From Ottelia alismoides (taxonomy: Eukaryota; Streptophyta; Magnoliopsida; Alismatales; Hydrocharitaceae), in assembly GCA_037367405.1 (NCBI GenBank), contig JAZKJV010010130.1:992001-1056000 (forward strand): 64,000 nt of DNA. The letters are read 5' to 3'. Each line of letters starts with the position of its first letter. Position 1 is the stretch's first letter. This document shows, in pieces, positions 8,966 through 22,631 of this stretch. The notes beneath the pieces are model-generated. The model was not told the DNA's origin. It searched no databases and saw only the letters and a list, made by a program, of their open reading frames with translations. Position numbers and translations under genes: made by a program.

Positions 8966-9688
8966 TATGCCTTTGTCTTTCTTTTTCTGATCCTTTATTT
9001 ATTTACATGAATTTAGTGGTTAAAAGTGAATATTTACACATGAATGGAGTTTTGTTAAAATATGAGAATTAGTGAGTATTTACATGTATTTGTTAAGGGT
9101 TTTAAGACAAAATGCGATAGAAAAGTTAATGAATCATGGATTCATCAATTCCCTAGAAAACAAGTGCAGACGGCTCCAACTTCCCTAGACGGACGCACTG
9201 ATCAACACCAAAAATATGTGTTGTGTAATAAGGAACTAGAGAGAATACTTGTTCCAATGAGAGGGAGAGAAGAAATGACACAATCCCATGGCCTCCATTA
9301 CTGGCCCACCATCTATATTTTTAAGTCTGACAACTAATGAGACAGTGGACTGAATGCAAGATTTGATTTATTCCCTAGTATTTAGGATTGGGTCCTTAGT
9401 AGAATTTCTTGGACCAAGTCCTTGGGTGATGTTTTGACTCTACTCTCGTGAATGCAGTCAACACTAAATGTCGTATCCTTAGTTTATATGTATATTAGAG
9501 ATAGTCTGGACAGTTAGAGGAATTGGGTGCCTCTTGATTAAGGTTGGGTTGAGCTCTAAGATTTTGGATCTCTAAAATTGAGAATACTTGAATAGACCGG
9601 ATCCTGTACGGACATGAACAAGGGGGTTAATCCAGTTAATTCATTTTCTTTGATGCTCGGGAACGAGCATAGTTTAAGTATAGGGGGT
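8966..9688 (+). mobile_element. 3' noncoding end of a plus-strand gypsy element, with polypurine tract
   Basis: No supportable gene. The text (AAAACAAGTGCAGACGGCTC onward, then GAGAGGGAGAGAAGAAATGAC) recurs in the same order at about 25080-25640 and, reversed, at about 46880-47430, so it is a family 3' region. It ends in a hairpin (9653-9659 with 9664-9670), then TTTAAGTATAGGGGG (9673-9687) and the LTR start. The 91-codon ORF at 9062-9337 has no counterpart kept open in the other copies. Confidence 0.7.
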
Positions 9689-12600
9689 TGATGAAACCAT
9701 ATTTCATGTCTCTAATTCACTGAAATTAACCACCTATTTTATACGAGGTGTTAATAAAAACCAGATAAAGTCTTGTAAATATCTGAGTCTTTGAATAAAT
9801 TAAAAAACACAAAAAAATAACAAAATAAAAAATCGTGGTGTTTTTAACCTTAAAAATACCTTCAAAAATTTTTTATGCCTCTATTTGACGTCATCTTTGT
9901 ATTTGGTCAACATGAAACTAGTAGATCTCATCGAGATCTACAACTTTCATGTTTTGAGTTTTTCTAAATTCGGCCATCTACTCCCTCGTAATTCAATTTC
10001 TTCATCGCAATAACCTGATTGGGCCACGTGGCACCTTCTGGTTGCGCCACGTGGCCCGCTTTAGCTTCCTCTCCACCGTCCGATGGCCTTTCTCATCTCC
10101 AATCTTCACCATCCAAACTCGCACCCATTCTCAGCCCTTCGATCGGCACTGGCTTCTCAGCACAGCGGCACGCCAGCGTCGTGTCCTCCTTGTGCCATGT
10201 GGCGGCGTCTGCACCTCACGATCACCTCCAGGGATTTCCATCCTAGCCATCTATCTCTGCATCAAACCTCAACCATCCGATCGCCCACCAGATGTGATCT
10301 GGGCCGCTCCTGAGCGCCCTCACCATAGCATGCCATGTGGTGATGCCTACACCATTCTCGATCGCGCAACCCAAAATTCAAATTCAGTCACTCGTTAGCG
10401 CCCATCCTTCCGCCACTGGACTTTAAGATCCAACAACCAAAGCTCCGTCGTCAACCTCCAGCCTCTCTCACACCCATGTTCTACACCTTGCCAACTCTCC
10501 TCCCCCTTCTGATTTTCTTGCTCACCATTGCCACTTTCTCCTCTAACCAACCGCTCCAAGACCTTTCCCACTCATCCTTTATCTTCACGGGTCATCACGT
10601 ATCCCACGAGTCCCCTCCACTCACGCCATATCTCCCCCGCAAATCATGCCCATCACCACCGGAACTGCCATCTTCGATCTTCAAATACTCCCTCTCCTCC
10701 GCATGTCACGATGTCCACCTTTAGGTGGGGAGACGTCCAGCAAGCCTCCGCCCCCTGGTGACAGCGAGGGGGCGGAAAGGAGCGTGCCGACGGCGATATA
10801 CCCCGGTGTCGACCCATAGCCTTCACGTCCAAGTCTGCGGTGGCTTAGACCCGCTAAGCTGCTCCCCATGGCTGGGGGAGTTCAGCAATGACTGGAATGT
10901 CTTTGGCACTCTGCCCAAGCCCCTGACGACCACCCTCTTCTCAGGTAAGCTCCTTCGATTTTCTTTGTAATTTTCATCTCCTTTTCTTGTAATTAATTAG
11001 GTCGCTACACACCTTATTGTCCCTCATTGATCGCTCCTACATATCTGCCTCGCCTCCATCATCCACGCTCTTACTTCCGACCATCTTCCCTACCCTCCAT
11101 AATCCGAGAACACCTCCGACCCAACTCCTCCGGGCTCGCCTGAGAAGACACCCGGCCTCCACTTACTGCGCCCCGTCACGGCCATCCGTCTCATTCCACT
11201 CCACCTCGCTTCCACTTTGTGCACATCACACTTCGGCTGTGAGACTAACCATGCAGGTACTTGCATTCTCAATGGTCGGAGGTCTCACCGGCACGATCTT
11301 GAGCAACTTCATCTCTTTCGACCAGACATGGTTGACCACCTCCGAATCGTGTGACGCATTCCCACGAGCTCCAGCTACCTCGCCCACATTCAAAGGAGCT
11401 CAGGGGAGATGCAATGTGGCCTAGCAAGGGAGGTGGAGCTCGAAGCCATTCGTCGGAGGCCAGAACTAGCCGCCACCTTGCGGAGGCGAAAGGAGTAGCA
11501 GGTGCCATCGGATCCTCCCTCCTGGAGCTCATCCAACGATGCAGAAGCGGCTACGTCACTTCCCTAGGAGCGTACAACAACCACCCGATCTTCATGATCG
11601 GATGGTTAACATCGATCCACGTGGCATCACCAAAGCAACTCCGAGCCTCCTCCCCGACCCATTAGGCTTGGAGCTCCCGAGCCTATACCGAACCTCCCCA
11701 GAGCTTCAAGTCTCTCCGAGCCTACATCAAGCCAAAGCCTAATCCCGTTCCTAGACGAAGCTGCCCCGAGCCTCCTCCGAGCCTGATCTTCACCGAGCTT
11801 GGAGCCCACGTGCCATGCACGTGCGTTCTGGGAAAATTAACAGGGAGGCCCACCAGTTTCTTCAATTTTGCAGATAGATCATGGATTCACGTGCTAACCA
11901 CGTGCATCGTGGGTATTTTGCATTTATACCCTCGCAGGTTTTAATAATTGCAAAAATACCCATTTACGTGTGGGTTATTTACAGGGAAGGTCCGGAGCTT
12001 TCATTTATTTGCATTTTAATCCCTCCCCAGGACCTGTGTGTTATTTATCTTTCATGTTTTCTTACAGTTATGCCCTTGTCTTCTTTTATGCATATCTTGA
12101 GAATTGTACCTCTGTTTTAGTCGATTTTAGTTTCACTTCAAAGCTTGCTTGATGAACTTTTTAATGGCATTTTTCTTTCTTGTTTTGACACTATGATTTT
12201 GATGTATTATTGTAATAGCCAATTATCTATTATTGCTTATGCTAATACCTTGCTTAATTTATCCATCAAGTTTGTTACTTGAATTAAACCCGAAATTAAC
12301 TCATTTTTAAATTGCTCATTATTTTATTATGATCTAGGGCATATTTTTATGTTGCATTTCATCACATCTATTTTCATGATAAAAATTAAAGTAAAAAATG
12401 CATGTTTCACAATGCATATTGTCCGGTCCTCATGCATTCTTTGACATACTATTTACTGATCCAACACTTTGCTAAATGAATTTAAGTCCAAATATCACGA
12501 GAGAGGCTCGTGTCCCTGAGTTCGACCTTGGTTACTTATTAAATAAAATATAAATACAACCATTTGCTTTATTGACATATTAATTAGATGGTTTTTGACG

Positions 12601-12730
12601 GACCGAATTCAACCTGACTGCAATGACCTCTGAGTGTTAATTATACACTATTAAAGGGCTAAATTCCCGGATCGTCAATCCTCGAGGGTTCATATACAAC
12701 ATTTGTATATGAAATCTACTTTAGACTTTA
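9689..12730 (+). mobile_element. Long gypsy LTR (plus strand)
   Basis: It starts TGATGAAACC right after the polypurine tract. It contains a 9-bp hairpin at 9921-9941 (GTAGATCTC, ATC loop, GAGATCTAC) and a GC-rich centre at 10.0-11.8 kb. It also has a splice-donor-like CAGGTAAGC at 10942-10950 and the U5-type motif GAGTTCGACC (12519-12528). The LTR starting at 25642 shares the hairpin region and the same order of parts. The right end is not fixed. ORFs of up to 135 codons in the GC-rich centre show no domain and occur in several frames, so I do not call genes. Confidence 0.65.
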
Positions 12731-12739
12731 GTGCTAACA

Positions 12740-15700
12740 TCCATCTTTCCTTGCTATGATCTTCGGAAGCTTCATCACATGAAGTCAGATCATTGTCAGA
12801 TTCAACTGACACATGGAATCCATCTTCAAACTTATTTGATGAGGTATTAGTGTTTCATCTTTAATTGTCCTTTTAGTTTCCAATTTTAGGAGCCTCATTA
12901 TCTTCTCAAGACTTAATGAGTTCCTTTACTTCATTTTCATCTTGATTCTCAAGTGAGTCATCATCTAAGAATCATATTCTCAGAGATGAGGCCTTTTAAG
13001 AATCTTAAGGTCATAAAGAAGGTATCCAATACCATCCTTTATTTTCCTAAGGAAGTAGCACTCTGCAGTGCCATATTCCAGCTTACTTGCACGGAACCAT
13101 ATTAAGGATATATATTATAGTCTCTACTACATATATACACCTGGAAACCAAGAGATAATTATGCTAAGATTAATCATTGATCAAATCATGTCACACATGA
13201 TCAATTGTATCTCCCTACAACTCTCTTGAGTTTAGATGCATTAAGAGGATTGAGATAGGAATGATATTCATATCTCTATAAGGTATTCCTTTGAATTCAT
13301 CTAATAGGTACAAGCTACCTATGTTAGATCAAATTCATTTAATCTTCCTTCAGACTTTGGTTTTAAACCAAAATTCCGAAATCTTCGAACATTTCAAACC
13401 TTTCTAATGTGAAGGGAAGAAATCTCATATCAAAAATAATCATCGAATGACATCACACATCATCAATGTTTATAATGATATAAATGATCCACATACAATA
13501 TATGTATGAGACATTGAATACCTCGACATCTTACACCATTCTCAGAGAAGGGTGCAGTGGACATTTTCTACTTAATATTCATAAGTATGTAAGATATGAA
13601 ATTCCAGAAAATCTAAAGTTCCACCTCTTACTAGTCTATTGATCTCGTCAATAGACATATGTCCAAAGCTCGATGCCAGATCATTGTCAAATGATCTTCA
13701 TCCTCCTATTGATCTCTAAAGGTTTAATTTTCAGTATTAGAAATCTTAATGAACCATTCATTAATTTTCTAAATTAGATGTTAGATTACTATCTGAATTA
13801 TATCTATCATAACTCTCTATGATTGGTTTATTCCAAAAGTCATGTTTATTTCCAACATTTAGAAATAAACTATGAGTGCATTCTAACATCTAGGTCATAG
13901 AGACATTCTCTAAGACTGAGGGCTCCCAGTGAAAAAATGATGTCTATTGATCCAATGGAAATTGTTGCAACAATTGTATCAATTCCAACATGGATGACAA
14001 TTAAACCTTAAGATCAAATTTCTAATCTTCTAATACACATGCAACTAATTACAAGTGTCATTAGAAGATTGAGATACAATTATTAGAATTTATCTTATCC
14101 AATAAATAAGTCAATTTCAATGATTATATGTAGATTATTCTGATGTACTATCCGATTCCTTCTCTAAGGATTCCAGATATATTTGATAGTCATACTATCA
14201 ACACATCAACTTATTGCAGTATTAGCATTCATCTAACTCTTTGGATGTCATATGGAAGTCACAGAAATACAATCAACTCTTTGACTTTCCTTCTTACATG
14301 GGTCCAACCCATGCTTCCATTGCGCTCCCTTTATCTACAAGCAACCATTGCTCAAGACTAATGATCTCTTATGTTAAAATCAAAATTTCATTATAAGAGT
14401 ATTTCAACATTTATACATGCTCCATTCAATTTAGACAATATGAATAATCTGAATCTTCAAGAATGACTAGAGTATAGATAGTGATGTGATGACACTCATC
14501 ATATCTACATGCATCTTAACTTAGGTTCAGGTAGGTACTCAAACGTTTTGAATACATCATCTCTTATAGAGCCACCATTCTGCATGATGCAGAGAACCAT
14601 ATCATTCATGATTAAGTGTTGAGAGCACATATGTATGCCATGATATCTTCCCTTATTTTATTAGGATTATTTGACAATTACGATCATCATTGACATGTCA
14701 CTTCCGAAGTACATTCAATGAGAGATCAAAATTTATAGAGACATACAAACCCTAGGGTTGAAGTCCTATTGCCTATTATAATTGCCATTCCTCATTATTA
14801 TGAGGAAACTTGCACATTGCAACCACATACATTATGTGTTCAACTGCAAGTACAATATCTTGATCATGGATCCAATCCATGATATTTTACTGGCTATTAT
14901 TGAGTATATTATTGGGTGGGTTTACCTAAGGATTACGTGAAATAAGAAATTTGCATAAGTATAAATAAATATATATTTTACTTTGATTTAGGATTTTTCA
15001 TATCAAAGTTATCTTGCCTTAACAACATTGAATGTTCATTCCCTTAATCACTTTCAATGTAAGAGATATACTTACCATCATATATCAGCAAGATCTAGGA
15101 TCTCCTTCCTTATCTTTGCTACATACCAATAATATGAGAATCTATAACTAAGATAAAAAGAAGTGGGAACACATTCCGCCTTGCAAGTCCAACTTGCATC
15201 TCCCAATTCAATCTTTAATACCCGGGCCCACCACCCCTAAGGTGATGTTGACCCGTCATTAATTGAACCAACCATCAATAGGAATAGTACTCGCTATACG
15301 CAATCTAATATCACCCCAATAATATGAGGGTCCGACATTGGGGTCACTACGCATACACCCATACTCTTTTGAGAAGCAAAGTGCCCGATCCAGATGTGCT
15401 TGCATAAAGGAGCTGTCACTACGGACAAGCGTCTCCTACATACAATCCCTGGCAACAGAACCCTCCGCCTTGACGGGAGACCATGGATGTCTCTTATGTG
15501 ATCCTCCATATCATATTCAAATTCTAATTAATTATCATGAATCATATTCATTATGATTAATTCTTCTAAGGGAAATAACATCTCTATTCATAATAGAGTG
15601 TTTTAATTTTATTAGATTCCAATTAATCTAATCATATTAAATTAATGATCCAATTAATATCGAACAAACAATCTTTATTGTTACTTGAATTATGGTATTA
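12740..15700. other. Unassigned AT-rich zone made of serial short hairpins
   Basis: No credible ORF or known protein motif was found on either strand. What stands out is a chain of perfect short inverted repeats, many with a 3-base loop: 13185-13201, 13304-13322, 13634-13656, 13678-13697, 13746-13764, 13844-13870, 14184-14200, 14297-14313, 14579-14593, 14863-14883, 15182-15198, 15582-15598 and 15611-15632, among others. The minus strand at about 15200 reads TTGGGAGATGCAAGTTGGAC, loosely like the copia junction at 43033, so part of it could be a minus-strand LTR. That is weak. Confidence 0.6.
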
Positions 15701-15884
15701 TATCAAATACGTATTATTCTGAATTTAAATAATTAGAAAATACACCATGATTCTCCTGCATTATCAAGTCCTTACTCGTTGTCATGGCTAGTACCGGTGG
15801 GAGTGGGACAGACCAAACACGGTGCAACCTGCTACCCCAATGCTCCCCGACTAGATACCATATCCACCTCGGGAAAAGATAATG

Positions 15885-17100
15885 CCAAATTGATCATTGT
15901 GTAGTTCCACAAGATTGGACAAAAATCAAGAAGGACAAGTTCTTATCAACTTTTCAGTATTACTAATGGGAAGAACCACTTCTATTCAGGGAAGGAGCGG
16001 ATTGCATTTGGCGCAGGTGTATTCCTCTAGAGGAGCATCATAGTGTATTCGAGCATTGTCACTCGCTCGGATCAGGTGGACATCACTCTGGAGATAAAAT
16101 GGCAGCAAAAGTACTCTAGTATGGCCTCTGGTGGCCCACACTATTCAAGGATGCAACAACCTTTGTCAAACGATGCACTGACTATCAAAGACTGAAAATC
16201 ACCCACAAAATGAAAGATTCAATGCCCCAAGAGATCATTCAGATAGTAGACGTGTTCGATGCTTGGGGCATCGATTTCATGGGACCTTCCCCCAACTGTC
16301 AGGGACATGATCACATCCTTCTTGTCGTTGATTATGTGAGTCGCTGGGTTGAGGTTATACTCACTCAAGCCGCAGACAACTGTACAGTTTGGTAATTTCT
16401 GAAAGAGAAAATCATCTCACAGTTTGGTATTCTAAAGATATTGATATCGAATGGGGGTAGTCACTTCATAAACCGAGAGATCAAGAAGCTCACGAACGAG
16501 TACGGCATCGAGCACCGTGTTGCATGTCCTTACCATCCTCAGACCAATGGTATGGCAGAGTTATCAAACAGAGAAATCAAGATGATCCTTCAGAAGCTTG
16601 TGAAGCTGGACAAAAAAATAATTTGTCCCAACTATTAGACTCCATCTTGCGGGCATACAGAACCGCTTACAAGTCTCCCTTAGGCATGTCGCCCTACCGT
16701 CTGGTATATGGGAAACCATGTCATATGCCCGTAGGATTAATTCACAAATCCTTACGGGCTATCAACATTTGCAATTTGGACTCACAAATAAGTGGTCAGA
16801 AAAGAAAATATGATCTGAAAAAGCTCCTGGAATTTCGAGACTATGCTAACACGAGAAGGTAAAACGCTGGCACGACCGGCACATCAGAAGAAAGACCTTC
16901 AAAGTTAGATAGAAAGTATGGTTATTTGATGCGAAGCTGAAGATCTTCTCGAGTAAATTGAAAAGCAATGGACAGGGCCATTTCAAGTTCGAGAAGTACG
17001 TGACAACGGCAGCATTGCAATATCAGAATTGTCTCCTAACGCACAACCATTTGTCATCAATGTCAACTCCTGAAGTCTTACCTCGAGCATGACACTTTCT
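15885..17100 (+). pseudogene. Degenerate gypsy integrase
   Basis: It begins in the RNase H-integrase linker (VPQDWTK-like text), then the zinc-finger region (EHCHSLGSGGHHSG, later C-T-D-Y with the second Cys lost). The core follows with GIDFMGP (16268 on) and SNGGSHF, where the second catalytic Asp reads Asn. [10 protein letters not shown] is kept. Frames break at a stop near 16392, again near 16635 (continuing in another frame at 16524-16862) and near 16860. The C-terminal part (RWHDRHIR-like, LKIFSSKLKS) is recognisable to about 17100. Its sequence is close to the integrase fragment at 49253-49800 and to the minus-strand element at 543-1583. It is clearly dead. Confidence 0.85.
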
Positions 17101-17372
17101 TTGCCATCGTCGACTTTATCCGAGTACTATTCTTTAAGCTTTTATCTTTTCTTCTTTTTTGTTGTTCATTTTCAACTTCCCTTCTCTATTAAAAAAAGTA
17201 CAACCTGCTATACTTAGGATTATTTGACCCTAAGTATAAGGGGGATGGTCGACTTCTTATCCATTTCTTCATTTAGTCATTATTTTTAGGCTTTTCTATA
17301 CCCAGTCCGAGTTATGTATTCTCCTTTTCCCTTCGATCTATGAGGACATAGCTCAGGCTAAGTATAGGGGGG
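17101..17372 (+). mobile_element. 3' noncoding end with polypurine/hairpin modules
   Basis: A hairpin (17209-17218 with 17229-17238, CTTAGG/CCTAAG type) is followed by AAGGGGGATGG, then the true tract AAGTATAGGGGGG at 17360-17372. The text CTATGAGGACATAGCTCA before the tract is almost identical to the reverse complement of about 36-56, tying this fragment to the same family as the element at 1-8965. Confidence 0.8.
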
Positions 17373-18080
17373 TCTTATATACTTTGTATATAATTTAGCC
17401 ATAACTCATAATTAATTTTTTTAAATAGTACCTATGGCTAAAAATACTGATAAATTCATTAAAATCTCCTAATAAAAACAAGCTTATACCTCCTCAAGTT
17501 CTCTTTGTATATACTGATTAATAATTCAGGAGAAAATACTTTTACAAAATGTATGAAAAATAATTTAAAAACCTTTTTGAAAAATCGTTTGAAAAACTGT
17601 TTAGAAAATAAAAATGTTTGAAAAATGGTTTGAAAAATGGTTGCAAAAATATTTGAAAATCTATATATATTGTTTGAAGAACCTTTGCAAAATTATATTT
17701 AAATGTATGTAAATGCTTATAAAAATTGTTGTAAAATTATTTTGAACTATGGTTTTTAAAACTATTGTAAAATGTTTTTAAAATAAGCTTGAGGATTATA
17801 CACACCATATTTAAACTTATCCCCTATAAATTCTTTAAAACTAAACTCTTGTAAATATAAGATGCATCTTCGTGCAAATATTTGTGCCTATTTTCTTAGA
17901 TAAATTCTTATGTTTTCAAAAAATGAGAAAAACATTTGCAAAGTCAAAAATACCAAAAACATTTTTTGAAAAATAAAAGACAAAATTTGCATATGCATCA
18001 TCCTTTCAAAAGTTCAAGACTTTGAAGAAAGTGCATCATGAAAATATTTTCTGCATTGTACAAAGCATTTGCATAGCATT
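17373..18080 (+). mobile_element. LTR fragment following the 17.1-kb 3' end
   Basis: The LTR starts TCTTATATAC, with an immediate 8-bp hairpin (17375-17382 with 17386-17393). AT-rich text with repeated GTTTGAAAAA-like words (about 17540-17700) follows. No gene. The end is unclear; by about 18080 the sequence has turned into the 3' noncoding zone of another element. Confidence 0.5.
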
Positions 18081-19241
18081 TGCACTCTTTCGGGATTGAG
18101 CCTAATAATTGAACTAGTCAAAATAAAGTCGAATATTGGAGCTTGGTTGGACCTTACTGCACCCACCTGCACAGGAACCTTTTGGGAACTAGATTTAAGG
18201 TACTTCAGGTCTATTCATACTTAATTCTTTGAGACTCAAGGCTTAGTTCAGCTCACCTTAACTGACTAACTAGAATTTTTTGATACACACGCACGACTCT
18301 TGTCGGTCGAGGCCTAACTTGGACACTTGCACCTTTCACTAGGCTCAACTCAGTTGGAGTGGTGAGGGGGTTGGATTTTCCGATTTGAGATGCACAAAGT
18401 GGAAACATTCATCCTCTTCTAGGGAGGGAAGTGCACCCCAACTCGATCCAGTTGCCATGTGGTCTAAAGATAGGAGAAAGTGTGTTGCAATAATGCTTCA
18501 AAAGAGTGATAGTTTTCTGACTCAAGAGTAAAAACTCCTTATGTAAATGTTGTTTTGAATAGTACGATAAAAAAATTAAAAAAACTCCAAAAAAAAGTGG
18601 ACAGGCTTGATTGAAAATAAAATGCCTGCCAGAATATGTATATATGTTTCATAAAAAATAAATAATATCAACCATCAAAGTTATACCATGTGAGCCTGTA
18701 GCTGGATGACTTGACTACACTGGTCAGGCATCCCAGGATAGGTAGCTACACTGACTACCGTCCATTCTTCTCTTCACCCCCTCCTCTTGAGTCGGATGCC
18801 ACTTGAAATTAGAAGGGAATGCCCCATTCCTCGAGGAAAGAGTTGTTGGATTGGGAATCATTGGGTTGTCATTCTAGAAAAGCCAGTTCCTTTGTAATTT
18901 CAGTTGGAGAGAGACACTATCACTTACATTGCACAAGTCAGCTTCATAGTCATAAGGTGTTTGCGTATGATGTAGGCTAGTTCTGACATGGCTATTGAGG
19001 TGGTTTGAACCGAGTTCTGTGATTCTGGGAGGCTGTTGTGTTTTAAATTTCTTTTCTGACCAGGTTCCACACACCTTCTCACATAAAGATCTAACCTAAG
19101 CTCCAAACTTTGATTTCATAAAGACAAGTTTAATACTTAAGACCAATTCCATTTATTCTTTCTTTTTCTTTTCTTCTTTATTCTTTTTGTACTTATTGCA
19201 TAAGTGTTTGCTAGGGACTAGCAAAGGCAAGTATAGGGGGA
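18081..19241 (+). mobile_element. 3' noncoding zone of another plus-strand gypsy element
   Basis: No gene found. The zone ends with a perfect 8-bp hairpin (19207-19214 with 19218-19225) and the polypurine tract CAAGTATAGGGGG (19229-19240), directly followed by an LTR start. Confidence 0.6.
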
Positions 19242-20716
19242 TGATGAATCTCCATTTCATCACTTCTATTATATCATTATGGCCTCAAAACCCTAGCTAA
19301 TGCATGTAAATATCATTAATTTGTGCAAAATAGCTTTCATAATTTGTATATAAAACAATGTATTTGATGCAAAAATTATAGAATAAAGAGAACAAAAGAA
19401 AAAGAATAAAATATAAAAGATATTTTATGACCCTAAACTTCGAGATCAAATAAAGAATTGGATTGTTCGAAAAGGAATAAAGTAGGGGGGATAAGGGCCA
19501 AACATACATTAAAAACCAAATTCTTTATTCATTAGTAATTCATTTTGACACCAAATTTATTCTTTATTATTTATACATTAAATAAAGTAACTTTGTACCA
19601 GAAATCTGTATATAATAATGTAAATAAAAATATAAAATTGAGTTTGCAAAAAATAATATACAGAGTACATTTTATACACAAAATAAAAAGCCAAAACCCC
19701 AACTTCACAGACCCATATATTTCAAATAGAAACTCAAAATCTATCAAAATAACTCTAATTGTACATAACTTTTCATAAGCTATTTAATGGAGGTGTTTTC
19801 ATATTTTTTGGAGTTAAGATGTGAAAGATAGGTTTTGAACCCTCACTGTACATTGTGCCCGAATAAAATATTCATTTTATTCATTCCTGATTATTTTTAC
19901 AAATTCGTATTTTTATAATTTTGTAATTATTATTTATAACTTATGTACATGTTAACATCAAAATAAAACCAAAAATAAAAATAAAATAAAATAAGTCTAT
20001 GTTAATATATAGACAATACCAATGTGATACTGATATATAAATAAAAGTAAAAATCATTCTTTTATTATTTATTCTTTTATATTTTTATATTCTTGTGAAT
20101 ATCATTTATATTCTTTTAAAAGTATAAAAAAATCCAATAAAACACATTAAAATAAAAAAATGTATACAAAACATAGATGAAACACCTATAAGTATATAGG
20201 TATAATTTATATACCTATTTATTTAAGTGTACAAATAACATCATAAAAATAAATACAAATATATTTGAGTACATAAAATGACTTATAAATATAAAAAATA
20301 TAAAAAATAAAATCTTAAAAAAATATATACAAAATAAAAATAAAAAAAGTCAAAATATAGGTAAATATACCAATAATAACACCCTTAAAAATTACCTACT
20401 AATATATAACATAAACAAATAAATATCAAAATAAAATACTAATTAAAATAATAAATACTTTTTATTTTATAATCGAAAATAAATAAAATCATTTACTATT
20501 TTAAAGTTAATTATTTTCAAATAAATTGTCTGTTTTGTCTTCTTGTGGCTTGTTTGGACCAATCAGAGCACGACCAATCCATTGATGTTATCTCCCCAAT
20601 TCGTTCACGAAAAACCTCCAACGATATACCCTCAATCACGCCAACTCTTTTCTAAGGTCAAACTTGCCTCGATCCAAGCAGAAACCCTATTCTAATAAGC
20701 CCTCATCGCCCTGTCT

Positions 20717-20724
20717 ATAAATAA
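20717..20724 (+). promoter_or_regulatory. TATA box of the LTR promoter
   Basis: TATAAATA lies in the plus-strand LTR about 185 bp before a splice-donor-like CAG/GTATAAG. The equivalent LTR at 51.8 kb has the same motif with similar spacing (192 bp). Confidence 0.55.
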
Positions 20725-22631
20725 GCTTCTTCCCCTTCCTTCACTTTTTGAACCCCCTTTGAGCTTCGCCATATGTTCTAGTGTGTGAGTCGAGGTCCAA
20801 GTGACAGTTGCAAGACTTCTCGCGCTCGGAGATGATGTTGCTAGGACAAGGTGGTGGTCCAGGCGGAGCTCCAGCGCGCCCTACTCCCTGAGCTTGCTCA
20901 GGTATAAGAGTTGCTTCTTTTGTGCCTGATTTCTCTTCTGTACTTCTATTCTCGTATTTACTTTTGCATTATGTTCAATAGGTAAAGTAGAATAGTTAGA
21001 TTCCGTCACCGGAGCTTCCGAGCTCCGGCCTGATTTCTCCTTGATCCAAGCGATGCCTGACTCCCATTTCACGTTCATCATCAAGCAAACTGGATCAGCC
21101 TCTGGTCTGCGAATTGAAGGGTCACCATATGCTGCTCGCGGGACCTTCTCCACACCCCTCCATCTCGACGCGAATCAGCTTCAGGTGGGGGCAAGCTTCA
21201 TCCCCTCGTTCCCCTTAACACTCTTGTGTAGGTCGCACAGTATAAGGGCCCCTCTTGGGACAAGATTACCGCCTGTATAGGGTCTCCACGTGCTCCAGCT
21301 TCAACCGCACTCCTAGACCCCATCATTGGGTCTCGGAGCTTTTCGCGAGTACCAGATAATGTGGACGAGCCTCCCCGATGTGGAGAGCCTTAGAGCATGA
21401 CCAGAAACCACCGGAGGAGCGAGAGAACGTCGATCGAAGGTCGGGGAAGGACTTGTTCTTCCCTGTTCTTCATGAACAACAGATGCCATCCGATCAAGCG
21501 CACCTCTCTAGTTTCAATCCCATCCATTTATTCTCTGTATCCCTGGACTGTTGATGAAGCATCACGATCAGGTCTGGAACGTCGATCGACAAAGGGGTAT
21601 AGCAGGTCGTACAAGCGATGCGTGGCAAGTGGGATGAGCAGCGCCGTCCGATCGCGCGCCTTATGGGGTTATTTACATATTCAAGCCCGCCTCTTTTTCT
21701 ATTTAATAAATAGTTTTCTAAATAAGATATGTAGTTCAAATAATTGTGAAATTTTGAAAGAAAGACCCTGTACTTATTTGTTATTGCATTTTATTCCTTC
21801 CCATTCCAATCACGTGAAGTTTCCACGTGACGAGTGAAATTTTTCATGAATACCTTGATGGGTTTTTTTATATTGTACAATAGTTCATGAATATTAAATA
21901 AACATTGTTTTATTTATGAACATTTGCAGATGAACCCCTGATTTGTACGAAAATTTCAAATACGCCACTACAAGGACACATTATTTTGTTCTTTTCATCT
22001 ATTTATTATATGTAGTTGATGTGCTCCTAAAAATCTAAGAAAATAGGATTAAATGCATTTGGCCTTGTATTTTAATGCCCTGCAATTGGTTGGCAATTTT
22101 GTGCATTTTAACCATTTATTAAAAATGAAATGTATACTATATATTCACTGTTTAACTTATAAAATGCCAAAAAATAGCAAACATTTTTGAAAAATACTAA
22201 AAAACTATGTATAGTTTATATATTTATTTATTAAATCCAGAAAATAAAAACACCTAAAAATAGAAAAAGAAAAATGATGAAAATTTTAAAATCCCCATAT
22301 TGCAACCAAAAATATAAAAATTCTAGAAAAAATACCAAAAACACTTTTTTCTATTTTATATTTTTACTTATATATTTATTGATGTATACAAATTAATTTG
22401 GATAATTTTGGGACTTATTTCATATTTTTCAAATTCAAATCAATTTTGAATTATTAATTAAACCCTTATTTGGGATATTCTTAACTTTCAAAAATACATT
22501 AAAATTAGCAAAAACTCTTGAAAAGTAACAAAAATTTAGAAAAAAATAAAAAAAACGCAAAAATATTTTATTTACTATGTTTTGACTATTTTTACATATA
22601 TATAGTATATATATATCCTATAATGTATATA

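Noticed and set aside
10019..11809. GC-rich ORFs (up to 135 codons) that could suggest a captured exon
   Set aside because: Overlapping ORFs in several frames on both strands with low-complexity Pro/Ser/Arg composition; the position equals the GC-rich centre of other LTRs in the window.
12740..15700. A degenerate protein-coding element on the minus strand
   Set aside because: Short coding-like phrases can be read (near 13000-13100), but frames break within 30-40 codons and no known motif appears; the hairpin pattern is the stronger signal.
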